DNA of 64,000 bases from JAFGXF01 sp963732595 (GTDB lineage Bacteria > Chloroflexota > Anaerolineae > Anaerolineales > Anaerolineaceae): assembly GCA_963732595.1 (NCBI GenBank), contig CAVSZZ010000001.1, positions 372,001 through 436,000 of the forward strand, written 5' to 3'. Shown in pieces: positions 34,618 to 43,505 of this stretch (the first letter of the stretch is position 1; each line of letters starts with the position of its first letter). The notes beneath the pieces were generated by a model. It did no database searches, had not been told where the DNA came from, and saw only the letters and a program-made list of their open reading frames with translations. The position numbers were made by a program, and so were the translations under genes.

Positions 34618-35408
34618 CAGATCGACCTCATTTCGCCCGTCACGCGGATACGATCATGCACTTTGCCTTCCAGAAGGCGGGTGATGACCCAGAACAGGAG
34701 CGACAGCCCCAGGCCAAAGCCCCAGCACCGGCCAAGAGCCGCCAGGTCATGCGAACCGAGCAGGGCTGCATCCAGCGCCTCGAGCCCCCAGCGGATCGGG
34801 ATGGCGGTCGAGAAGACCTGCACCCATTCCGGCAGGATGCGGATCGGGTACATGAAACCGCACAGCATCGCGACCGGGATCTCGAGGTACTCAACGTAGG
34901 AGCCCGACAGGCGCGACCAAACCGTGAAATTGGCCAGGAAGACACCCAGCGACCACAAGCCAACCAGCAGCACAACGAGCGAGACCAACACGGCCGGCAG
35001 GCTGACCCCGGCAAAGGAATAATCGAAAACCACAATGGCCACCAGGAAAGCTCCAAAAAGGCTGACCAACCCGGTCAGGACGTTGGTCAGCGTGCGGATG
35101 GCCTCGACCGTCCCGAGCGATGTCGGACTTGCAACGATGAACTCCAGCGTGCCTTCGCGCCGGTCAGCCCGGATATCGTAAAGCGAGGAGAAAACCAGCC
35201 CGCTCCACATTCCCAACACGCCGCTGCCGATGACCGTGTAGATCAAGTCAGGCCTGTCATTGCCGGCAGCGCGCGAGAGCAGCATGCCAACCAGGCTGAA
35301 GATGGCAGGCTGGATGAAATACAACCCGACCGAGTACAGGTTGAACAGACGTACCTGGAATTGGACCTTGGTCTGCTGCCGGATCAAGCGCATCGCACGC
35401 TGAATCAT
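34617..35408 (-). CDS. ABC-2 type exporter permease, first subunit
   Basis: Protein of 263 residues with six membrane segments. GTLEFIVASPTSLGTVEAIRTLTN and MLCGFMYPIRILPEWVQVFSTAIPIRWGLEALDAAL match ABC-2 permeases. Its start overlaps the ATPase gene by four bases. With the second permease it makes a heterodimeric membrane part. Confidence 0.8.
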   Translation of the reverse strand: MIQRAMRLIRQQTKVQFQVRLFNLYSVGLYFIQPAIFSLVGMLLSRAAGNDRPDLIYTVIGSGVLGMWSGLVFSSLYDIRADRREGTLEFIVASPTSLGTVEAIRTLTNVLTGLVSLFGAFLVAIVVFDYSFAGVSLPAVLVSLVVLLVGLWSLGVFLANFTVWSRLSGSYVEYLEIPVAMLCGFMYPIRILPEWVQVFSTAIPIRWGLEALDAALLGSHDLAALGRCWGFGLGLSLLFWVITRLLEGKVHDRIRVTGEMRSI

Positions 35409-36385
35409 GCCGACTCACCCTGGATGATCGAAACGTAGACGTCCTCAAGGGTCTGATTGCGCACTTCCAGGTTGAGGATCTGCTGTGAGGTGATGAAGGG
35501 TGCCATGACCTTCATGACCTCCTCGGGATGGGTCGTGCGTACCGAGAGCTTTTTATTCCCATCATTATCTGCCACGTCAAAGGTGTGCTTATTAATGCCC
35601 TGAAGCTTCTCCTGGAACAAGACCAGGTCAGAAGCGCGCACTTCGATCTCAACCAGGCTGTCACCGTGGATCTGTTTCTTCAAGCTGGCCGGCGTGTCCA
35701 GGGCTACGATTCGGCCCTGATTAATAATAGCGATCCGATCACACAGCTCCTCAGCCTCGGCCATGTAATGGGTGGTCAACAGAATGGTCTTGCCGCGCTC
35801 AACCAGCTCCTTCACGGTCTTGCGAAGTTCGCGTGCACCCACCGGATCGATCCCCACGGTCGGTTCATCGAGGTAAATCAGCTCTGGGTCGTGCAACAAT
35901 GCGCGTGCCAGATGCAGGCGCTGCTGCATGCCGCTCGAATAGGTCTCAACGCGGTCCTCACGGCGGTCGGCCAGGCCAACCAGTTCCAAAAGCTCGTCGA
36001 TGCGCTTGCGGGTAAGCCCCGGCTGGAGCGCATACAGTTCAGCGAAGTAGGTCAGGTTGTCGACCGCGTTCAGACGGGTATACAATCCGCGCGCCCCGCC
36101 GAATGTGAAGCCAATGCGTTCCCGCACGGCCTGGGTCTCACGGACCACATCATATCCCAGGATGGTAGCGCTGCCCGATGTTGGTAGCAGGATAGTCGAC
36201 AGGATCTTGACCGTGGTGGTCTTGCCGGCGCCATTCGGACCCAACAGACCGAACAATTCCCCCCGTTGGACATTAAAGGAGATATCCTCAACGGCAGTGG
36301 TGGTCTTCGTCTTGCCCCTCCAGAAACCCACCCGGGTCGTGAAGGTTTTACGCAGGTTCTGGATGTCAATTGCAAGGTCGGTCAT
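35405..36385 (-). CDS. ABC-2 exporter ATP-binding protein
   Basis: Protein of 326 residues. Walker A GPNGAGKTTTVK, signature YSSGMQQRLHLA and Walker B LIYLDEPTVGID are intact; the H-loop is in TTHYMAEAEELCDR. The C-terminal about 90 residues are the regulatory extension typical of DrrA-like drug or lipid exporters. The first gene of a three-gene operon with the two permeases. A structured segment lies about 90-160 bases upstream. Confidence 0.88.
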   Translation of the reverse strand: MTDLAIDIQNLRKTFTTRVGFWRGKTKTTTAVEDISFNVQRGELFGLLGPNGAGKTTTVKILSTILLPTSGSATILGYDVVRETQAVRERIGFTFGGARGLYTRLNAVDNLTYFAELYALQPGLTRKRIDELLELVGLADRREDRVETYSSGMQQRLHLARALLHDPELIYLDEPTVGIDPVGARELRKTVKELVERGKTILLTTHYMAEAEELCDRIAIINQGRIVALDTPASLKKQIHGDSLVEIEVRASDLVLFQEKLQGINKHTFDVADNDGNKKLSVRTTHPEEVMKVMAPFITSQQILNLEVRNQTLEDVYVSIIQGESA

Positions 36386-36473
36386 TTGCAGAGGCTCCGC
36401 GGGAAAAGTGATTCGTCAAGCAATTCGTATCATTATCACATGAAGAGTGTATTTTACTTGATTCCCACCGGTT

Positions 36474-36543
36474 GCGAAGCTATCAGATCACCTGAAAGTA
36501 CCCATCGAAGTTCCAGGGTCCGGCAGGGTACCGATAGCCTTGC
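36474..36543. other. Structured intergenic segment, possible cis-acting RNA
   Basis: Two nested helices are predicted by eye. The outer one is 36474-36484 with 36533-36543 (10 of 11 pairs, core GCTATC/GATAGC). The inner is GTACCC (36498-36503) with GGGTAC (36526-36531), with a 13-base bulge on one side and a 22-base loop. It sits between divergent operons: upstream of the ABC-2 ATPase (minus) and of TerC (plus), so either strand could be the RNA. No known riboswitch consensus was recognised, including yybP-ykoY. Confidence 0.4.
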
Positions 36544-36748
36544 ATAGTCAAATCAGGGATGGATTCTTAATCCATGGGAGAGGGATGACAGATACCCGAT
36601 TGTTGCCCTCCAGGGAAGTTAGCAATCCATTAAGGGATCTAACAAGGGCGCCATTAATAACCCTGCGGTTAACTTTGTGAAATGTGGTGACTTCATTGGA
36701 ATCCCATCCTTCTGAATAAGGTAAATTCCGCCCACTTTGGTTTAAAAT

Positions 36749-36766
36749 CACCAGAATGGTGCAATA
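36749..36766 (+). promoter_or_regulatory. Operator-like inverted repeat upstream of terC
   Basis: CACCAGAATGGTGCAATA (36749-36766) holds a 5-3-5 inverted repeat CACCA/TGGTG, placed right after a -10-like TAAAAT (36743-36748). It resembles CACCATGATATGGTGCAATA at 5041-5060 before the ABC-F gene. Confidence 0.35.
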
Positions 36767-36825
36767 TGGTAACATCCAATGACATGCATCGGAATGGCTG
36801 CATAGAACAAACCGAGGAGTAAACA

Positions 36826-37683
36826 ATGGATTTTTCGATAATCGTCATCATCATCCAGTTAATCTTTCTGGAGGGGATATTATCCATTGATAATGCCGCC
36901 GTCCTCGGGGCAATGGTGAATACCCTGCCAGCCCACGAAGCGATCCCCTGGCCAAAGCGCATTCGTTTCGGGCATGTGATTGATAAATTAATGGGCAAGC
37001 AGCGCACGGCAGCCTTAAGGGTGGGACTATTAGGTGCCTATCTCGGTCGTGGTTTAATGCTCCTCGCAGCAAGTTACATCATCAGCAACCCATGGCTCAA
37101 AATTGTTGGAGCCGCCTATCTCATCCGCCTGGCTGTGGACGATCTGAGCGCACATGGCTACAGCGGTGATGATGAGGCCGTCAGGCCAATCAAAACGCGC
37201 GGTTTCTGGGCCACCGTTCTAATGGTTGAACTGATGGATCTGGCATTCAGTCTGGATAATGTGGTGGCGGCGGTGTCGCTATCTGACAAAATCTGGGTGG
37301 TCATGCTGGGCGTGGCGATCGGTATTGTGGTGATGCGTTTTGCAGCCGGCATATTCAGCACCATTGTCGAGAAGGAACCGATCTTAAAAACCGCAGCCTA
37401 CATCCTGGTTTTGAATATCGGTATCGAATTGTTACTGGAGGAGTTGGCGGGGATAGAAATCAGTGACTGGATGCGATTTGGGATATCAATCACAACGATT
37501 GCTCTCTCACTGGCCTACACCCATATCAAATTTCTGCGCTTCTCCAGACCATTGCTGGTCTGGCTCAGCCAGGGATTGGGGATCGTTAATGATACTGTCT
37601 CCTGGATTCTGGCACCCCTTGTTGGAACCATCAACCTGATTGCCCGTTTATTCCGGAAACCACAAACGACCGAGCCGAATTAA
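36826..37683 (+). CDS. TerC-family membrane protein
   Basis: Protein of 285 residues with about eight membrane helices. LEGILSIDNAAVLGAMV near the start and ELMDLAFSLDNVVAAVSLS in the middle carry the paired metal-binding Asp-Asn motifs of TerC proteins. TerC homologues export manganese or help metal supply to secreted proteins, and are linked to tellurite resistance. GAGGAG lies seven bases before ATG. Stands alone; the next gene is convergent. The 440 bases upstream hold the structured segment and operator-like repeat described separately. Confidence 0.85.
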   Translation: MDFSIIVIIIQLIFLEGILSIDNAAVLGAMVNTLPAHEAIPWPKRIRFGHVIDKLMGKQRTAALRVGLLGAYLGRGLMLLAASYIISNPWLKIVGAAYLIRLAVDDLSAHGYSGDDEAVRPIKTRGFWATVLMVELMDLAFSLDNVVAAVSLSDKIWVVMLGVAIGIVVMRFAAGIFSTIVEKEPILKTAAYILVLNIGIELLLEELAGIEISDWMRFGISITTIALSLAYTHIKFLRFSRPLLVWLSQGLGIVNDTVSWILAPLVGTINLIARLFRKPQTTEPN

Positions 37684-37724
37684 TCCTGAAATCGGACGAG
37701 ATCGCAATACTCAGAAAACCTTTT

Positions 37725-38165
37725 TCAGGAGAGGGACTTTTCCATCCACACCACCTGGGTCGTCCCAAAATAATGGGTCGGTAAACCATTGACTTTGTAA
37801 CCGGCTTTTTCAAAATAGCGGGTTGTATTCAACCTGGATAAACAACCGATCACTTTATAACCCTTTTCACGCGCCACGGATTCAATATGGAGGGTCAACT
37901 GTTTTCCAATACCACTCTTTTGATGCTCCCCTTTGACGGCCAGGTGTGAAAACCAGGCGATGCCATCCTCTCTTTCATAAAGCCTGGCGCAGCCCAGAAG
38001 CTCGCCGGTTTTTGAATCCACCGCCATGAAATGGAACGCCAACGGTTCGTAATCGTCCTTCTCGGTGCCTTTGGGCAATCCCCAGGGCTCACGCAGCATC
38101 TTGTAGCGTAAATCGTAGTAGGCTTTAAAGTCTTCCCGGGTCTTGGGTGTTCTAATTTCGATCAT
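37725..38165 (-). CDS. GNAT-family N-acetyltransferase
   Basis: Protein of 146 residues. ATG 38165 is chosen over 38195 because GAGGAG lies nine bases upstream. It contains WFSHLAVKGEHQKSGIGKQLTLHIESVAREKGY, with the acetyl-CoA pyrophosphate-binding Q/R-x-x-G-x-G/A loop as K-S-G-I-G-K, and ends FEKAGYKVNG. The N-terminal YDLRYKMLREPWGLPKG is typical of the family's ElaA-like branch. Substrate unknown. Confidence 0.8.
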   Translation of the reverse strand: MIEIRTPKTREDFKAYYDLRYKMLREPWGLPKGTEKDDYEPLAFHFMAVDSKTGELLGCARLYEREDGIAWFSHLAVKGEHQKSGIGKQLTLHIESVAREKGYKVIGCLSRLNTTRYFEKAGYKVNGLPTHYFGTTQVVWMEKSLS

Positions 38166-38458
38166 TCCGGCTACTCCTCGCTGGCAGATCTTCAATTATA
38201 AAATATTATCATCGCATTTTATCAAACTAATGGTCAGAAATCCTAAAATACTGCAAACCAATGACCACATGAAATACAAATTATTTTATGAAAAAGACCA
38301 TGGGCAAATTGTCCAAATCAAAACAATACCCGTGCGAAGTGAACGTTTTCCCTGGCATGCGGCTCATACCTTCGCCCACAGGCCAGGTTCCCTTATGGCG
38401 GTTCACCATTGCGGTTGCGTTAAATTCGGACTCGCGCTGATCTAAAACAAAAAGCCTC

Positions 38459-38487
38459 TTGACATTTTCATTCTGACGCTCTATAAT
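38459..38487 (+). promoter_or_regulatory. Near-consensus sigma-70 promoter of the amino-sugar operon
   Basis: TTGACA (38459-38464) and TATAAT (38482-38487) are separated by exactly 17 bases, both perfect hexamers. The ROK regulator starts at 38567, leaving a leader of about 75 bases. The rest of 38166-38566 holds no convincing gene. Confidence 0.88.
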
Positions 38488-38566
38488 TTAGTTTGTTAGT
38501 ACATTGAATTTACAAAGTACGCCATTCTTCCGATAACGACAAATAAAGATAAGGATCGATTAACAG

Positions 38567-39715
38567 ATGCAGAAGGCGACTTATCTTCAAACCAAACACC
38601 ATAATCGCGACCTCGTCCTGCGGACGATCTTCGAGAGTGAATCCATCAGCCGGGCCGAGGTAGCCCGTGTCACCCGCCTGACCCGTACGACCGTTTCCGA
38701 AGTGGTGAACAGCCTCCTCAAGGAAGGATTGGTCGAAGAGATCGGAAAGGGTGAATCCATCGGCGGAAAGACCCCCATCCTGCTGAGTATTGTGGCTGAT
38801 TCACGTTACATGATCGGGTTGAATCTGGCTCAGGATAAGTTCGTGGGCGCCATTGTTAACCTGCGGGGTGAGATCAAGGAGATGCTCGAGGTTTCCGTCT
38901 TCGACGACGATGGCCAAAAAGCGCTCGAATCTGTCTACCAGATCATCAATCAATTGATCCGCCGGAAATACAAGCCCATCATTGGCATTGGTATTGGTAC
39001 GCCCGGCCTGGTCATGACACGCGAAGGGATCGTGCTCAACGCGGTCAACCTGGATTGGCAGGACCTGCCCCTCGGCGACCTGCTCCAAAAGAAATTCAAG
39101 CTGCCGGTATCCGTCCTCAACGACAGCCAGGCGGCTGCCATTGGTGAATATGCCTATGGGGGCAAGGCTGAATTCGGCGAAAGCCTGATCGTCGTCAATG
39201 TCAAACACGGCATCGGCGCCGGGATCTTGATCAATGGACGGCTGTTCCAGGGAGATGGCGGCGGTGCCGGCGAGATCGGGCATGTCGTGGTCCAGGAAAA
39301 TGGCGAACTGTGCCGCTGTGGAAAGCAAGGCTGCCTCGAGACAGTGGCCAGTGCCACAGCGGTCCTGCGCCAACTCAAGATGACCTCGATCGACCAGGTG
39401 CAGGCTGCCTTCGAAGCCGGCGATGAACGGACGCGCCAGGTCATCCTGAAAGCTGGACATTACCTCGGCCTGTCTCTCGCCAACCTGATCGGCATCCTCA
39501 ACATCCAGCGCATCATGCTGACCGGTGATATGACCCGCTTCGGGGATACCTGGTTGAATGTCGTGAAAGAAGCCATGCACAGCTCGGCGCTATCACGCCT
39601 CTCTGATAACACCCGCATTGAGCTGGGCGTCCTGGATTATCGGGCAGCCATTCTGGGCACTTCCGCCTTCCCGCTTCTTGATGATTACTCGATCCTGTTC
39701 CTGCAGGAAGAATAA
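38567..39715 (+). CDS. ROK-family transcriptional regulator (NagC/XylR type)
   Basis: Protein of 382 residues. N-terminal winged helix (residues about 10-70: SRAEVARVTRLTRTTVSEVVNSLLKEG) followed by a ROK domain. The ROK zinc motif GHVVVQENGELCRCGKQGCLE is present, and DSQAAAIGEYAYGG resembles the sugar-binding site. NagC-like proteins repress amino-sugar genes until GlcNAc-6-P or a related ligand binds. It is the first gene of the operon and lies two bases before the ROK kinase, so it likely autoregulates. Confidence 0.9.
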   Translation: MQKATYLQTKHHNRDLVLRTIFESESISRAEVARVTRLTRTTVSEVVNSLLKEGLVEEIGKGESIGGKTPILLSIVADSRYMIGLNLAQDKFVGAIVNLRGEIKEMLEVSVFDDDGQKALESVYQIINQLIRRKYKPIIGIGIGTPGLVMTREGIVLNAVNLDWQDLPLGDLLQKKFKLPVSVLNDSQAAAIGEYAYGGKAEFGESLIVVNVKHGIGAGILINGRLFQGDGGGAGEIGHVVVQENGELCRCGKQGCLETVASATAVLRQLKMTSIDQVQAAFEAGDERTRQVILKAGHYLGLSLANLIGILNIQRIMLTGDMTRFGDTWLNVVKEAMHSSALSRLSDNTRIELGVLDYRAAILGTSAFPLLDDYSILFLQEE

Positions 39716-39717
39716 CC

Positions 39718-41103
39718 ATGCAGTTGATCGAGCCTGTAGTCCCTCCCCCACTCGATCCCGGCTTCCGGCCGGCAGCCCTGGCCAACCACGCCTTTCAAAG
39801 CCAGGTGCGATCCGTCGGGGTACCGGCCATCTTCGGGCTTGAAAGAAGTGGTGGAGAAGTCTCCAGGTATTCTATAAACCTCTATCCGGTAGATCACCCG
39901 GACTTCAGCTTAAACCTCACTTACACTGAACGCATCTTGAAATTCCTGCTCTGGCAGCGGGGCGCCCACACCGTTTATTTTGGGGGTCCCCGCGATGTCG
40001 CCGGACATTTAATCCACACCTACTCAAGCTCAGGCGAGAGACAGTTCGACTGCCGGTTCCTGGGTGAACAGGTCTACGAAAAGCCATTCTCGGTCGTCGC
40101 CTGCGGCGTCCATGAAGTCCCGGCCGCCCGCGAGAGCGGAAAACCACTTGGCCGCAATCTGGACGGGTACCGGATCGGTTTCGACCTGGGCGCCTCGGAT
40201 CGCAAGGTCAGCGCCGTGGTGGAAGGGGTGCCCATCTTCAGCGAAGAGGTGGTCTGGGAACCCCGTCAGAATTCCGATCCGGAGTACCACTACCGCGAGA
40301 TCATGGCAGCCATCCGGACCGCAGCTGGCAAGATGCCGCGCGTGGATGCGATCGGCGGCAGCTCCGCCGGAATCTACATCGACAACCGCCCCATGGTTGC
40401 TTCACTGTTCCGCGGCATTCCTGCGGAAAAATTCCCCTTGATCCGGGACCTGTTCCTGCGTATCAGGTCTGAATTGGGCGTCCCGCTGGAAGTGATCAAC
40501 GACGGCGATGTGACCGCCCTGGCTGGCTCGATGGCGATCGGGGATAACGGTATCCTGGGCATCGCGATGGGTTCGAGCCAGGCGGCGGGTTACGTGAACC
40601 TGGAAGGGCACATCATGGGCTGGTTGAATGAGCTGGCATTCTCCCCGGTTGACTACAGCCCGAGCGCGCCGGTCGAAGAGTGGTCTGGCGACCGTGGCTG
40701 CGGGGCTTCCTATTTCTCACAACAGTGCGTCTTCCGCCTGGCGCAGACCACCGGCATCCGGGTGCCCGTGGATAGGCCGGATGTCGACCGGCTGGCGTTC
40801 GTCCAGGAAAGGCTGGAATCCGGCCATGAGGATGCGCTGCAGATCTGGCAGAGCATGGGTGTCTACCTGGGATACGGCATCGCCCAGTATGCCGACTTCT
40901 ACGACATCAAGCATGTGTTGATCCTGGGCCGATGCACGTCCGGCAGCGCCGGCACCTTGCTGGTGGAAGGCGCGAAAAACGTCCTGCGGGCTGAATTCCC
41001 GAAACTTTCGGGCAGGATCAGCCTGCATCTACCCGATGAAAAAATCCGCCGGGTCGGTCAATCCGTCGCGGCAGCCAGCCTGCCCCATTCTGTAACCAGG
41101 TGA
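39718..41103 (+). CDS. ROK-fold sugar kinase-like protein
   Basis: Protein of 461 residues, longer than a typical ROK kinase because of an extra 140-residue N-terminal part. The phosphate-1 motif lies in GFDLGASDRKVSAVV and the catalytic Asp region in EVINDGDVTALAG. The usual ROK zinc motif CxCGxxGCxE is not kept; GDRGCGASYFSQQC stands in that place. A role as an amino-sugar kinase (for example GlcNAc) fits the operon. Reduced zinc motif leaves open a non-kinase function. Confidence 0.75.
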   Translation: MQLIEPVVPPPLDPGFRPAALANHAFQSQVRSVGVPAIFGLERSGGEVSRYSINLYPVDHPDFSLNLTYTERILKFLLWQRGAHTVYFGGPRDVAGHLIHTYSSSGERQFDCRFLGEQVYEKPFSVVACGVHEVPAARESGKPLGRNLDGYRIGFDLGASDRKVSAVVEGVPIFSEEVVWEPRQNSDPEYHYREIMAAIRTAAGKMPRVDAIGGSSAGIYIDNRPMVASLFRGIPAEKFPLIRDLFLRIRSELGVPLEVINDGDVTALAGSMAIGDNGILGIAMGSSQAAGYVNLEGHIMGWLNELAFSPVDYSPSAPVEEWSGDRGCGASYFSQQCVFRLAQTTGIRVPVDRPDVDRLAFVQERLESGHEDALQIWQSMGVYLGYGIAQYADFYDIKHVLILGRCTSGSAGTLLVEGAKNVLRAEFPKLSGRISLHLPDEKIRRVGQSVAAASLPHSVTR

Positions 41104-41999
41104 ATATGAACCTTCATCAAAAGACAGCTGAAATTTACATTCCTGATGGACAACCGGCCGGGCAGGCCCTCGGACGGACGACGCACCTCTGTATTTCAGC
41201 CCACCAGGATGACATCGAGATCATGGCCGCCGGGCCGATCCTGGAATGCTTCCAGCAGAAGGAAAAATGGTTCACCGGCGCCGTCATCAGCGACGGGCGC
41301 GGGTCCCCGCGGGCTGGACGCTACAAAGACTACAGCGATGAGGAAATGCGGCTGGTGCGTATGCAGGAACAGCGTAAAGCGGCTCTTATTGGCGAGTATG
41401 CAGCATTGGTGATGTTCGATCATCCCAGCACGGCCATCAAGGATGCCAGCCGGCCGGAAGTGGTCGAAGATCTCACCGCGCTCCTTCAAGCAACCCGCCC
41501 GCAAGTTATCTATACGCATAACCTGGCCGACAAGCACGACACCCACGTGGCTGTAGCGCTGCGGGTCATCCAGGCACTGCGCGGTTTGCCGCAGGAAGAT
41601 TTACCTGCCCGCCTGCTGGGCTGCGAAGTCTGGCGGGGTCTGGATTGGATGATCGATGCGGATAAAGTCCTGATGGACCTTACCGGCCAGGAAAATCTGC
41701 AATCCGCGCTGCTGGGCGTCTTCGATTCACAGATCGCCGGTGGCAAGCGCTACGACCTGGCCTCACTGGGCCGCCGCCGGGCGAATGCCACTTATTTTGA
41801 ATCTCACGAAGTGGACAGCATGAACGGACTTTCCTTTGCGATGGACATGACCCCCCTGATCCAGAATGCCCGCATGGATCCGGTGGCATTTATCCACGAA
41901 TACATCCAGCGCTTTGAAGCGGATGTTCGCGAAAGAATTGGCAGGTTGAAGTCAATCATGAATAAGCCGGGTATCAACCTAATTCAGGAAGGAGGATGA
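41100..41999 (+). CDS. PIG-L family deacetylase
   Basis: Protein of about 299 residues; start GTG 41100 overlaps the kinase stop, and ATG 41106 is an alternative. Zinc-binding ISAHQDDIEI (the H-x-D-D motif) and YTHNLADKHDTHVAV with the third ligand in HDTH are intact. PIG-L enzymes remove acetyl groups from GlcNAc-containing substrates (GlcNAc-PI, GlcNAc-malate or chito-oligosaccharides). In this operon, deacetylation of GlcNAc or its oligomer is likely. Confidence 0.85.
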   Translation: MNMNLHQKTAEIYIPDGQPAGQALGRTTHLCISAHQDDIEIMAAGPILECFQQKEKWFTGAVISDGRGSPRAGRYKDYSDEEMRLVRMQEQRKAALIGEYAALVMFDHPSTAIKDASRPEVVEDLTALLQATRPQVIYTHNLADKHDTHVAVALRVIQALRGLPQEDLPARLLGCEVWRGLDWMIDADKVLMDLTGQENLQSALLGVFDSQIAGGKRYDLASLGRRRANATYFESHEVDSMNGLSFAMDMTPLIQNARMDPVAFIHEYIQRFEADVRERIGRLKSIMNKPGINLIQEGG

Positions 42000-42065
42000 G
42001 AAGAGAATCACAAATTTCAGGTCGTGTAATTTTCAATCATACTAAAATCGATAGGAGAAAAGAAG

Positions 42066-43430
42066 ATGCACAAGAAACAGATGTTTATCATATCCATCCT
42101 GCTGCTGGCCAGCCTTGTTCTGTCAGCCTGCGGCGGAGCCGAACCAGTCGTCGAGACCGAAGCCCCGGTGGTGGAAGAGCCGGCTGACCGAAGTCCCGGC
42201 GAGCCGAACCGGTCACCCTGAAGATCTATCTGCTCGACTACACCCCGGATACGATCACCTGGTTGAAGGAAGAGATCAATCCCGCCTTCGAAGCCGACCA
42301 ACCCCGGTGTGACCGTTGAGATCACCGAAGGTTCCTGGTCCGGTTGGGACACGACCTTCAGCGGTTTCTTCGCTGCCGGAGAAGGTCCCGACATCATCAA
42401 CCTGGGCTCGGAAATGAACACCCTGTACGGCGAGAGCCTGGCTGACATGGATGCCCTCCTGGGCGAAGCTGCCTGGCCGGATATCAAGAACTTCGGCCCG
42501 GCGCTCGAGAATGCCAAGTATCGAGGGCAAGCTACGCGGCCTGCCGATCTTCACCGCCCCGCGCTACGTCTTCTGCCGCACCGACCTGATGGAAGCTGCC
42601 GGCTGGACAGGCGGAACCCCGCAGAACTTCGACGATTGGATAGACCTTCGCCAAGCAGGCCTCCGATCATTGATCCGGCCACCAATTCGCTGTCCCAGCA
42701 GGCGCTCGTGCCGGTTGATGCCGGCTCCATGGCTGACTGGCAGTGGTGGCTGCTGGTGTTCTACTCCCTCGGCGGAGAGCTCTACAAAGCCGATGGCACG
42801 CCCAACTTCGATTCACCCGAAGCCCTGGCCACCACCGAGTTCATGCTCGAGATGCGCCAGGCCACCTACGGCCCGGCCGCCGACGCGGTGGGCGCCCTGC
42901 CCGTCGGACAAGGTTCGGTCATCGACGTGAATGATGCCACCGGTATGGATAACGGCGCCGTCTGCCTGGCCCACTCCGGCTGGGCTGCACCCGCCTTCGA
43001 CCGCCCGATCTGGGAGAAGGTCTCAATCGATCCGTTCTATGGTGATCCCGCCAACTTCCCGAACAGCAAGCCGGTCGTGCTGGCCTTCAATGACTGGCTG
43101 GCCGTGGCCGACTACAGCAAGAACAAGGAACTGGCCGCCGAATGGCTGAAGGTTGCCTTCAGCAAGGAAGCCAACCACAAGTGGAACGAGACCATGGGCT
43201 TGATCCCATCCCGCAATGATGCCCAGTACGGCTACGTGACCGAGTCCGCGCAGTTGAAGCGCGAAGCCGAACTGGCTGCCCAGTACGGCGTTGGTTTCGC
43301 CGGCATCCTCGAAGCCGCCAAACTCTCGACCATCATGCAGACCGCCCTCGGTCAACTGATCACCGAGGAACTCACTCCGGCCGAAGTCGTGGCCAAGATC
43401 CAGGAAGAATACCTGGCTGCCCTTAAGTAA
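42066..43430 (+). CDS. Sugar ABC transporter substrate-binding lipoprotein (six single-base insertions as read)
   Basis: Starts MHKKQMFIISILLLASLVLS with lipobox LSAC, and AGGAG before ATG. The frame is broken as read, but the parts join into one family-1 sugar-binding protein of about 452 residues: EPVTLKIYLLDYTPDTITWLKEEINPAFEAD, then NPGVTVEITEGSWSGWD, RGLPIFTAPRYVFCRTDLMEAAGW, NSLSQQALVPVDAGS and AFNDWLAVADYSKNKELAAEWLKVAF. Apparent one-base insertions lie near 42193, 42205, 42300, 42514, 42645 and 42680; the last two positions are approximate. The domain content is otherwise intact, so sequence errors are more likely than gene decay. Predicted to bind GlcNAc-type oligosaccharides for the two permeases that follow. 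No ATPase is encoded nearby, so a shared MsiK-like ATPase would be needed. Confidence 0.75.
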
Positions 43431-43505
43431 TCTCAAGGGTTATACTGCTGGTTGGGCGGGGCTGGCCACCTGCCCAACCAGCGTCCCGGAAATAGAGGAA
43501 AAGAC

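Noticed and set aside
34656..35438. A 260-codon plus-strand ORF opposite an ABC-2 permease
   Set aside because: Its composition (many Gln, Arg, Asp, Ala) is that of an antisense shadow of a GC-rich membrane-protein gene, and the minus-strand permease is well supported.
36388..36825. yybP-ykoY (manganese) riboswitch ahead of terC
   Set aside because: None of the conserved loop sequences was found; only an unrelated nested helix at 36474-36543.
38143..38445. A 100-codon plus-strand ORF, or its shorter form from ATG 38270
   Set aside because: No ribosome binding site, no recognisable family, and its start overlaps the GNAT gene promoter. The stretch is better read as an intergenic region.
42066..43430. 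Programmed frameshifting in the sugar-binding gene
   Set aside because: Six shifts in one gene, at unrelated sites and all as single-base gains, are not a recoding pattern. Sequence error explains them better.
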